A DNA stretch of 45,452 bases from Candidatus Woesearchaeota archaeon. GTDB lineage: Archaea; Nanobdellota; Nanobdellia; Woesearchaeales; WJKL01. Below, in pieces: positions 7,135 through 14,080 of this stretch. The notes under the pieces were generated by a model. It saw nothing but the letters and a program-made list of their open reading frames with translations. It was not told the origin of the DNA and did no database searches. Made by a program: the position numbers and the translations under genes. How positions within the stretch are numbered: the stretch's first letter is position 1; every line of letters begins with the position of its first letter. Where the stretch lies: the NCBI GenBank assembly GCA_019322535.1, contig JAHWIM010000024.1, positions 1 to 45,452 of the forward strand. The letters are read 5' to 3'.

Positions 7135-9038
7135 TATCAAAATCAAGTAAAAATTTAGAAATTGGAGGAAAAGCTAAAAATCTTATTTTACTTGATAAAA
7201 TAAAAGTTTGTCCTTCTTTTATTGTAATAGACAGCAGTACAGTCAAAAACGCTTTTGATTCTAAAGGAAAATTTGATAAAAAATTATTAAGCAGTATAAA
7301 AAGAAATTTAACAAAATTAAAAATAAAAAATCCCATAATTAGATCATCTTTTGCTTGTGAAGATAATAAAAATTTTAGTTTTGCAGGCTTGTTTAAATCA
7401 TATAAATGCAGCCTTAACGATATTCCTAAATATATAAAAAAAGTTTGGCAAAGCCAATTTAGTAACAGAGTAGAGCAATACAAAAAGAAAATAGGATTAA
7501 AAAAAACAGGCATGGCTGTGATAATCCAAGAATATATGCCTCCTTCTCTTGGAGGAGTTTTATTTTTGATGAAGAGAAAACAAAAACAAAAATCTTTTCT
7601 AATTGAATATTCCAAAGACCCAGAGGAAATTGTTTTAGGTAAAACTTTTCCAAAAGTGCTTTTGTTATATGAAGGATGTTATCTAATTAATGATAAATCA
7701 GTTCAAGAAGATGAAAAAGAATTTTTCAAATTATTTGATTTGATAAAAAAGATTGATAACTCTAATAAATTTTCTAAAAATTTAGATATTGAGTTTGTCA
7801 TTTCAAATGGAACAGCTTATATAGTCCAAGCAAGGCCAATTACAAGAAAAGTTAATTGGCAGCACAATCTCATTTTCAGAAATCTCAAGAATAAACATTT
7901 GAATGTAGAAGATATTTCTGAAAGAAATTTAAATATTATCCTAAAAAAAATTGGTTTGAACATACCTTATACTAAAATAAAAAAACAAGGCGAGTCTATA
8001 TTAGTAGATTTTTCCAGTTACGGCAAAATAATTGACCAAATAAAAGAATTTTCATCAAACAAACAAAAAACTGAAAAATTCATCAAATCAGTTAAAAAAT
8101 ATCAGCAGTACATGATAGAACAATCTAAAAAAAGCAAAATCACAAAAAAGATAATAGTTGTTATGAAAAATTATTATCTTAATCTTTCTTTTTATGATTA
8201 TCTTGTTAATCTTTCAATCTCAATATTAGGAAACATAGTCAAAGAAAAAAATAATTTATCAGAAGAAGAATATAAAGAATATGTCATGCCGTTTGGTCTT
8301 TCTATCAGTTCTGAAAATATATTCAGAATACTAAAAAACCAAAAACCAACTTTAGAAAATCCTTTACATAATTATCAAAGCCTGCAAAATCTTAATTCTG
8401 AAAAACAAATTCAATTAAAAAAAAGACTCAGCAAAATAAGAAAAACAACTTCTAAAAAGAAAACCAGTGATTTAGAAACAAATCTTAAAAAATTAATATG
8501 GCTGCATGATGCAAACGATTATTATGTAGAGATAATAAGTTATAATTATACTGCAAAATTAAATTTATTGTTAAAACAAAAAAATATCAATATCAAAAAC
8601 CAGGAGTTAAACTTAATTTATAAACTTCCATTTAGTATTATACTTAATTCTAAATTAACTGATCTGCCTAATCTGATAAAAGATTATAGAGTAAGAAAAT
8701 CAACAAGTCAAATCAAAGAAACATTTCCTTTAACAGGCCTAGTTGTTGTTAATAAAGACATCCAAGGAATAGCAAAGGTAATCAAAAGCCGTCAAGATTT
8801 GGCAGATTTATCTTCTGACGATATACTTATAGCAAGAGATACACATCCCTCTTATGTAGGAGCCATGATTATTTCAAAAGGAATAATAACAGAAGCAGGA
8901 GGATTAACTTCACATGCAGCAATAGTTTCAAGAGAGTTAAATATTCCTTGTATTGTTGGTGTCAAAGGTTGTAGGAATTTAATTAAAACAGGAGATAAAA
9001 TAAAGATGCATAAAGGCAAAATCCTTAAAATAAAATGA
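7122..9038 (+). CDS. PEP synthase/rifampin phosphotransferase-like protein without a PEP-binding barrel
   Basis: The 638 residues begin with the ATP-grasp domain of the pyruvate phosphate dikinase family. Landmarks are IGGKAKNL near 14-21, FAGLFKSY, IIQEYMPP and the closing AYIVQARPITR near 230-240. A middle region (about 245-540) has no recognised family and is Lys- and Asn-rich. The C-terminal end is the swivelling phosphohistidine domain, with GGLTSHAAIVSRE centred on H598 and IPCIVGV. The large C-terminal PEP/pyruvate TIM barrel of PEP synthase is missing. This ATP-grasp, middle, His-domain order is that of rifampin phosphotransferase, where the middle domain binds the acceptor. By analogy the protein may phosphorylate or dikinase-activate the operon's product or intermediate. 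It overlaps both neighbours. Confidence 0.8.
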   Translation: MHEIISKSSKNLEIGGKAKNLILLDKIKVCPSFIVIDSSTVKNAFDSKGKFDKKLLSSIKRNLTKLKIKNPIIRSSFACEDNKNFSFAGLFKSYKCSLNDIPKYIKKVWQSQFSNRVEQYKKKIGLKKTGMAVIIQEYMPPSLGGVLFLMKRKQKQKSFLIEYSKDPEEIVLGKTFPKVLLLYEGCYLINDKSVQEDEKEFFKLFDLIKKIDNSNKFSKNLDIEFVISNGTAYIVQARPITRKVNWQHNLIFRNLKNKHLNVEDISERNLNIILKKIGLNIPYTKIKKQGESILVDFSSYGKIIDQIKEFSSNKQKTEKFIKSVKKYQQYMIEQSKKSKITKKIIVVMKNYYLNLSFYDYLVNLSISILGNIVKEKNNLSEEEYKEYVMPFGLSISSENIFRILKNQKPTLENPLHNYQSLQNLNSEKQIQLKKRLSKIRKTTSKKKTSDLETNLKKLIWLHDANDYYVEIISYNYTAKLNLLLKQKNINIKNQELNLIYKLPFSIILNSKLTDLPNLIKDYRVRKSTSQIKETFPLTGLVVVNKDIQGIAKVIKSRQDLADLSSDDILIARDTHPSYVGAMIISKGIITEAGGLTSHAAIVSRELNIPCIVGVKGCRNLIKTGDKIKMHKGKILKIK

Positions 9039-10042
9039 CTAAATCAATATATTATGTAAATACAAACAATGGATGTAATAATAGTTGCATAGGTTGCGGC
9101 ATATCTCGTTCTTGTTTAGGAAGCAAAGAAGGAAGAGATTATTCAGAAATAGTCAATGATCTAAATCTTGGAAAGAAAAAAGGATTCAAAATAGTGCATA
9201 TTGCTGGAGGAGAAAATACAATACAAAAAAATTATTTTGACATATTAAAAAAAGCAAAGCAACTCTATAAAGAAGTTTACACAACAACAAATGGACGTAT
9301 GCTCTCTTATAAGAAATTTGCTGCAAAACTAATCAAAGTCAATCCAACATCAATTTGTATTTCTTTGTATGGTCATAATAAAAAACTTCATGAAGAATGG
9401 TCGCAAACACCAAATTCATTCAATCAAACAGTTAAAGGCATAATTAATATGTTTCCTATAAAAGATAAAATTACTATCAATGTTGTTCTCTGGAGAAAAA
9501 ATTACAAATATCTAAGCAATATATTATCTTTTATTAAACAACTAGGAATAAAATCAGTTTGTTTACTAAATATACTTCCTACTGGAAGAGGAAAAGAGAT
9601 TTATGACAAATTATACATAAATCTAAAAGAACTTTCAGTGCTTGAAAACAGCATAATTCCTTTTTTGGATTTTTTTCACTCAATAGAAATTGAAGATTTT
9701 CCTTTATGTGTTTTCTCAAGAGAATTTAGAAAGAAAAAAAATGTCCACATAAAAGATCTTAGCACTTCTATAAAAAGAGATTCTACAGGAGAAATTGTTG
9801 ATTTAGGATTATTTATGGTAGAAGAAATGGGAATAACCATGTTAAATTCTATTCAGTTGATTGAACAAGTAAAAAAATTTAAACCAGACCCAAACAAATT
9901 TATCAGAAAAATAAATACCTGCAAATTATGCAAAAATAACAAGCTTTGCAAAGGAATTTTTGTACAATATCTTAAAACCAGGAAAATTAAAAACGTAGAA
10001 AAAGAACTTTCTTTCTTGATAAATAAAAATAATTATATGTGA
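9035..10042 (+). CDS. Radical SAM protein (operon gene 5)
   Basis: This 335-residue protein has C14-x3-C18-x2-C21 and further cysteines near the N-terminus (C27). The SAM-binding motif is GGEN at 58-61, with Asn replacing Pro. TTNGRML and SLYGHNKKLH place it in the same paralogous family as the other radical SAM genes of the operon. The auxiliary Cys set is C225 (FPLC) and C296-x2-C299-x5-C305. It has about 35 extra residues between those ligands compared with gene 2. It joins the preceding gene by ATGA and is the last gene of the operon; its 3' end overlaps that of convergent hxsC by 10 nt. Confidence 0.83.
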   Translation: MTKSIYYVNTNNGCNNSCIGCGISRSCLGSKEGRDYSEIVNDLNLGKKKGFKIVHIAGGENTIQKNYFDILKKAKQLYKEVYTTTNGRMLSYKKFAAKLIKVNPTSICISLYGHNKKLHEEWSQTPNSFNQTVKGIINMFPIKDKITINVVLWRKNYKYLSNILSFIKQLGIKSVCLLNILPTGRGKEIYDKLYINLKELSVLENSIIPFLDFFHSIEIEDFPLCVFSREFRKKKNVHIKDLSTSIKRDSTGEIVDLGLFMVEEMGITMLNSIQLIEQVKKFKPDPNKFIRKINTCKLCKNNKLCKGIFVQYLKTRKIKNVEKELSFLINKNNYM

Positions 10043-10929
10043 TTAACAAAATCAGTAAGAACAAAATCTAATTTAAGATTTAATTTGTGCATTTTTTTGA
10101 GATTTAAATCAGTATTCAAGACCTTATTTAACTTATTTTTATTAAATGATAATTTATTAATATCCTTTATCAAAAAAACATTTTTTGAATTTAATTTACT
10201 TTTGTATTTTTCAAAATATTTAATTAATATATCATTACTATTGTAAATAGCCCCATCATAATCCACAACAATGCCTTCATTAAACAGATACTGTGTCTTT
10301 AATATATCTTTATTTTTGATGTAAATTCTTTTTTCTTTAACAAATGGAATAATTTTTGTTAGTTGTCTTTTGAACTCAGTTATTTTCCTAGCAGACCAAT
10401 CATTAAACAAAGCAGGAAGCAAGTTAAATTTTCTAAATCCTTTTGAATAAAGAAATTTAAAATTGTCATAGAATTTATTTACATTTTTTGGAGAAATAAC
10501 AATATTAACAATAACATATTCTTTATCTTTTTCATTAAGCTTCTCAAGAACCTTTCCAGCATTTTTTCCTCTTCCAGACAGCTGTGTTTTTTTATCTCCA
10601 TCAATACTTACTCTTAATTCAAAATTATTTTTTTTTAAAAAATCAATTTTTCTTTTATCAAGAAGAATGCCGTTTGTTGTTAATTCATATTTGAAATTCT
10701 TGTTAAAACTTTTATTATATTTGACAATTTTTTTTATTAATTCAAATTCTAAAAGAGGCTCTCCTCCAAAAAATTTTATTTCTAAATCACTGCTATTTAA
10801 TTTACTAAACAAATCTAAACTCCTTTTTGCTACGCCCCATTTCATAATTCTATTAGCTTTAATAGTTGGGCAATAAGAACAACCTAAATTACACTTATAA
10901 GTTAAAATTAGCACTAATAAGTTATCCAT
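10033..10929 (-). CDS. hxsC: Hxs-system radical SAM maturase, HxsC-like
   Basis: This 298-residue radical SAM protein has C13-x3-C17-x2-C20, FFGGEPLLE (GGEP at 55-58), LTTNG and a VSIDG strand, as in peptide-modifying radical SAM enzymes. It lacks an obvious SPASM extension: no C-terminal cysteines are present. Its place as the second radical SAM gene in an operon with HxsA, HxsB and HxsD identifies it as the HxsC partner; sequence alone would give only a general assignment. It starts 1 nt after the stop of the Cys-rich membrane protein gene. It converges with, and slightly overlaps, the plus-strand radical SAM operon. Confidence 0.75.
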   Translation of the reverse strand: MDNLLVLILTYKCNLGCSYCPTIKANRIMKWGVAKRSLDLFSKLNSSDLEIKFFGGEPLLEFELIKKIVKYNKSFNKNFKYELTTNGILLDKRKIDFLKKNNFELRVSIDGDKKTQLSGRGKNAGKVLEKLNEKDKEYVIVNIVISPKNVNKFYDNFKFLYSKGFRKFNLLPALFNDWSARKITEFKRQLTKIIPFVKEKRIYIKNKDILKTQYLFNEGIVVDYDGAIYNSNDILIKYFEKYKSKLNSKNVFLIKDINKLSFNKNKLNKVLNTDLNLKKMHKLNLKLDFVLTDFVNHI

Positions 10930-10930
10930 A

Positions 10931-11743
10931 TCAAGAAGTAGTAATGTTAGTGAAGTTATAAAGATTTGGGTTTAAACAATATTCTATTAAAGGTTCGCAA
11001 AAACTTTCTTCTTGAGCCCCAGGGTCTCCTGCTAAAATCCTGCAATTCATTCTTCTAAGTTCTGGATTGTGCTTACTACCTGACAAGCTTATCTCATCGC
11101 ACAAAATACTGTTTTTTGTTTTAATTGCTTTTAATAGTATAAGCACATCTTTAGAATCTTGATCTAATTCTTGGAATGCTTCATTTTCTACATTCTCTAG
11201 ATAATCAAAGAATATATTACATACATCTTCTTGTTCTCCAGGATAACTTTCTTCATCAGGAAAATCTCCAACTGTTCTACATACTTCTCTTGAATCAGCA
11301 GTCAGAACATAGCAATATAAAGCCTGCCATCCTCCATATTCATCATACCCCTCCATATCAACTATTTGTCCACATTCTTCATGTGCTCCTCTTTCAAATT
11401 TATCAAATAATTCAACATAAAATAAACATGTGTTTTTATCTTCACTAATATTCTCAACCGAACTATCCATCTGATTATAAGCATTTTCACAATAATCTCT
11501 GCTCATTTTTTGAAATCCTTTACAGGAAATATAATTTTCTCTATTATCAATACACCACTTAGTCTGATTCCTTGGAACCAAAACTAGTTCTTCTACCTCT
11601 AACTCTTCTTCTTCAGGATAATATCTATACAGCAATAAAAGACCTACTGATACTATAACAATGAGAATAATAATCAAACCCATTATCAATTTCAATTTAC
11701 TATTTCTTTTAGAAATTTCTGATAATAATTCTTTCTCATCCAT
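10931..11743 (-). CDS. Cys-rich single-pass membrane protein in the Hxs operon
   Basis: This 270-residue protein has a short charged N-terminus, one membrane segment (about 18-39) and an acidic extracytoplasmic domain with about a dozen cysteines, suggesting disulfides outside the cell. I recognise no family. Translation probably starts at 11743: GGTGA, overlapping the hxsA stop, gives a Shine-Dalgarno site 5-6 nt before the ATG. It lies between hxsA and hxsC with gaps of 5 and 1 nt, so it is co-transcribed with them. It could be a membrane partner, a receptor for the modified peptide, or a second substrate. None of these is proven. Confidence 0.75.
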   Translation of the reverse strand: MDEKELLSEISKRNSKLKLIMGLIIILIVIVSVGLLLLYRYYPEEEELEVEELVLVPRNQTKWCIDNRENYISCKGFQKMSRDYCENAYNQMDSSVENISEDKNTCLFYVELFDKFERGAHEECGQIVDMEGYDEYGGWQALYCYVLTADSREVCRTVGDFPDEESYPGEQEDVCNIFFDYLENVENEAFQELDQDSKDVLILLKAIKTKNSILCDEISLSGSKHNPELRRMNCRILAGDPGAQEESFCEPLIEYCLNPNLYNFTNITTS

Positions 11744-11748
11744 TTATT

Positions 11749-12057
11749 TCACCAAGAAAGATGGCTACCATGACTATTATGACTATTATGACTGCTATGG
11801 GCATTCTGATGTATACTATTCTGATGCTCAGCAGTAACAAGTTTTGGTCCTGTTTTTATAAAAGCCATGTCATTACAATGATCATAATCTCCTTCTTCAG
11901 TATTTAGAGGACAACCAGCTTTTGCTGATTTTAAAGCCCCCAGAGCAAACATACTCAACAAAGCCCCTGTTTTAATTAAACTCTCTTTAGAAATCTTACC
12001 TTCTTCACCTACTAAAAAAGCATTCACCTTTTTTTTTATTTTAGGAATATCAACCAT
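11749..12057 (-). CDS. hxsA: His-Xaa-Ser repeat precursor HxsA
   Basis: This 102-residue protein is the predicted substrate of the Hxs radical SAM enzymes. The N-terminal part (FLVGEEGKISKESLIKTGA, 14-32) leads into a hydrophobic stretch (about 27-47) ending in AKAGC, resembling a leader or export signal. The C-terminus carries five tandem H-x-S triplets at 87-101 (HSS, HNS, HNS, HGS, HLS) and ends in Trp. Further His residues (78, 83) precede them. The repeat defines the His-Xaa-Ser family, and the genes around it are the expected partners. A TATA box of its own 23 nt upstream may raise its level above that of the enzymes. The chemistry of the modification is not known to me. Confidence 0.88.
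   Translation of the reverse strand: MVDIPKIKKKVNAFLVGEEGKISKESLIKTGALLSMFALGALKSAKAGCPLNTEEGDYDHCNDMAFIKTGPKLVTAEHQNSIHQNAHSSHNSHNSHGSHLSW
11755..11799 (-). repeat. Five tandem codon triplets encoding H-x-S
   Basis: This 45-bp tract near the 3' end of hxsA codes for H-x-S five times. The middle codons differ (Ser, Asn, Asn, Gly, Leu), so the protein pattern is kept while the DNA is not a perfect repeat. It is the presumed site of enzymatic modification. Confidence 0.85.
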
Positions 12058-12080
12058 TTAGAAATTTGTACATTTATAGA

Positions 12081-12089
12081 TTTATAAAT
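12081..12089 (-). promoter_or_regulatory. Internal TATA box for hxsA
   Basis: Read on the minus strand, TTTATAAAT lies at the very end of hxsB and 23 nt before the hxsA ATG at 12057. No Shine-Dalgarno sequence precedes that ATG, so hxsA may also be made from a leaderless transcript starting here. Confidence 0.5.
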
Positions 12090-13437
12090 TTTTCTTAAAA
12101 ACCCATTCAAATTGATTCATAAATATTTGACATCTGGCAGTCTTTCCGATATCTGCTATTATATTTCCTTGCTCTGCATAATTACAAACAGGACAAACAC
12201 CGCAATATGGTTTGTATACACAATTATTACATATAAAATTCTCATTTATAGAAGCATTGATTACAGAACATGTTTTATCTGATGTTAATATGTTTTTATA
12301 GTTGTCTTTTTTAACATCTCCTAGCATAAATAAATCTTCTTTTAACATCCTTGCTTCATCACAGCTATAAATTTTGCCGTTATAATTATAAACCAGCTGT
12401 CCAATTGCAGCACCGCAAGGACTTCTTAAATCTAAATAACCAGGATCTCTTTTGCCTTTTATTTTCTGTTCTATTATTTTTACCATTCTTTCTTCAATTT
12501 TAACTCCTTTTTTTCTTAGTCTTTCTATATAATCAACTGCTTTTTCCCAAAATCTCAAATAATCTTTAACAGAATAACTTATATTTTTCCAGCTCTTCTG
12601 AGCCACCCCTAACCCATTCAAAAATCTCAGATGTATTGTTTCTAACCCTAAATTAACATATTCATCTACAATCTCCTTAGGATATTTCAAAGATTTCTTT
12701 GTTAACGTGACAAGCGCACTTATTTTTCTATCCTTTCCTCTTTTTTTATACTCTTTATTTATCTTCTTAATCCATTTTACAGCAAAATCATAACTGCTTC
12801 TGCTAACATATCTCCTATTATAATCATGCACTTCTTTTGGTCCATCTAATGAAGTACAAATAGTTACTCCTTTTTTCATTAAAAATTGCAATTTCTTTTC
12901 ATCCATCTCAATTAAATTAGTAACAATAGTTAATTGTAAATTTTTTTTCTCTTTCTCATTTTTCTCTAAAGCATAATTAGTTATATACTTAACAACATCC
13001 CAATTTAACAAAGGCTCTCCTCCTTGAAATTCAATTGTAACAGAATTATTTGTGCTTTGAAAAATAAAATCAACAACTTTTTTAGCAGTTTTTTTATCCA
13101 TATCATATTCTTTCTTATTTTTAGCAACACTACTAGCGTGGCAATAAATACAATTCATATTACATCTCAAAGTAGGCACAACTATATGCAAAGAAGTTCC
13201 ATACAACAAAGAAGAGTTTCTTTTTCTATAATCGCTAATTACTTGATTAAGATTTTTATCTGTTATTATAATTCCTGTTTTTTCTAGTTTAACAAACAAT
13301 TTTTTGCTGAATTTTCCAGATTTAAGTTGTTCATATTCATTTTCTGTTAAAAAAATCCAACTACCATGATCTGTAGTTATTAAATACTTATTTCTGATTT
13401 TTTTATCCCTATAATTGTTTAAATTATATTTCATCAT
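12082..13437 (-). CDS. hxsB: Hxs-system radical SAM/SPASM maturase HxsB
   Basis: This 451-residue peptide-modifying radical SAM enzyme begins with a precursor-recognition-like domain (about 15-60, with TTDHGSWIFLTENEYEQL). The radical SAM core has C92-x3-C96-x2-C99, QGGEPLL with GGEP at 139-142, and SLDGP. A complete SPASM domain for auxiliary clusters follows: C341-x12-G-x4-C359, then C403-x2-C406-x5-C412-x2-C415-x2-C418 and C436. The stretch DLRSPCGAAIG...YNYNGKIYSCDEARML (338-364) matches the HxsB hallmark of a Y-N-x-D/N-G followed by S-x-DEARML. It overlaps the preceding small gene by ATGA. Confidence 0.93.
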   Translation of the reverse strand: MMKYNLNNYRDKKIRNKYLITTDHGSWIFLTENEYEQLKSGKFSKKLFVKLEKTGIIITDKNLNQVISDYRKRNSSLLYGTSLHIVVPTLRCNMNCIYCHASSVAKNKKEYDMDKKTAKKVVDFIFQSTNNSVTIEFQGGEPLLNWDVVKYITNYALEKNEKEKKNLQLTIVTNLIEMDEKKLQFLMKKGVTICTSLDGPKEVHDYNRRYVSRSSYDFAVKWIKKINKEYKKRGKDRKISALVTLTKKSLKYPKEIVDEYVNLGLETIHLRFLNGLGVAQKSWKNISYSVKDYLRFWEKAVDYIERLRKKGVKIEERMVKIIEQKIKGKRDPGYLDLRSPCGAAIGQLVYNYNGKIYSCDEARMLKEDLFMLGDVKKDNYKNILTSDKTCSVINASINENFICNNCVYKPYCGVCPVCNYAEQGNIIADIGKTARCQIFMNQFEWVFKKNL

Positions 13438-13670
13438 ACCAATGCTCTATTTTTCATTAATCCAAGAACATAGTTGCAGAACTCATTGCTCAAATTATTT
13501 TCAAAATTCTTATTTTTTGCTTTCAAAAAAATCTCTATATTGTCCTTTTTATTTATTATTTTTCCTTCACAAACTTTTTTAAAATCATTTAAAGCTTCTT
13601 TTACAGCATTCAAATCATAAAAATTCTTTTTCAGCACAAGCTTATCTTTTGTTTTTTGTTTTTTTACCAT
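13434..13670 (-). CDS. Small HxsD-like protein
   Basis: A 78-residue product is made if translation begins at 13670 (MVKKQK). A longer frame to 13721 would overlap hxsD by 80 nt and is less likely. The sequence YDLNAVKEALNDF, EIFLKAK and NEFCNYVLG parallels HxsD (YPLDVIYSASYVF, VVELKPK, REFNNELLK). It therefore looks like a diverged, shortened HxsD copy that may pair with HxsD. It overlaps hxsD by 29 nt and hxsB by ATGA. The relation is inferred from pattern and not from a search. Confidence 0.65.
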   Translation of the reverse strand: MVKKQKTKDKLVLKKNFYDLNAVKEALNDFKKVCEGKIINKKDNIEIFLKAKNKNFENNLSNEFCNYVLGLMKNRALV

Positions 13671-14070
13671 ATTTCTCTTCCCAAGGAATAGCAATGCCTT
13701 CTGGATCTTCAAATTCTTCATCTAAATCCAATTCTTCTTCAGATTCTACTAAAGAAGGATCATTAGTAAGTAAAGCCCTTTGAATTATCATCTCTCTTAC
13801 TTGTTTTGTTTGTTCACTCCTTTTCTTATAGTCAACATATTTTAACAGTTCATTATTAAATTCTCTGGCAAGTTTTTCTAGATCATATTTTTTTTTGGGT
13901 TTTAATTCTACAACAACTTTAGTTTTAGGATTGCCGTCCAAAAAAACATAACTTTTATCCAAAAAAACATAAGAAGCTGAATAAATAACATCCAATGGAT
14001 AATTTTTAGGATTCACTGATACAAAAACTTTATTTTCTTTTTTATTTATTTCTAAATTTCCAGCCCCCAT
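13642..14070 (-). CDS. hxsD: Hxs-system protein HxsD
   Basis: This 142-residue soluble protein fits the HxsD family: a short strand pair, Y-P-x-[DE]-[VA]-[IV], an aromatic A/S-Y-x-F-x-D-x-x-Y-V stretch (about 32-46), a V-x-x-E-L-K-P-K strand, then EFNNELLKYVDYKKR and an R-E-M-I-I-Q-R-A helix (about 69-100). HxsD is thought to help HxsB/HxsC act on HxsA, but its exact job is not known to me. The last 40 residues are acidic and variable. The DNA carries a 15-bp direct repeat (13937-13951 and 13958-13972) that encodes two copies of SYVFLD. It follows the peptidase gene with a 10-nt gap. Confidence 0.82.
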   Translation of the reverse strand: MGAGNLEINKKENKVFVSVNPKNYPLDVIYSASYVFLDKSYVFLDGNPKTKVVVELKPKKKYDLEKLAREFNNELLKYVDYKKRSEQTKQVREMIIQRALLTNDPSLVESEEELDLDEEFEDPEGIAIPWEEKYGKKTKNKR

Positions 14071-14080
14071 TATATCACCA

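Noticed and set aside
13671..13721. Upstream start of the HxsD-like gene at 13721
   Set aside because: It would overlap hxsD by 80 nt, and the extra N-terminal residues do not fit the HxsD-like pattern; the Met at 13670 is better placed.
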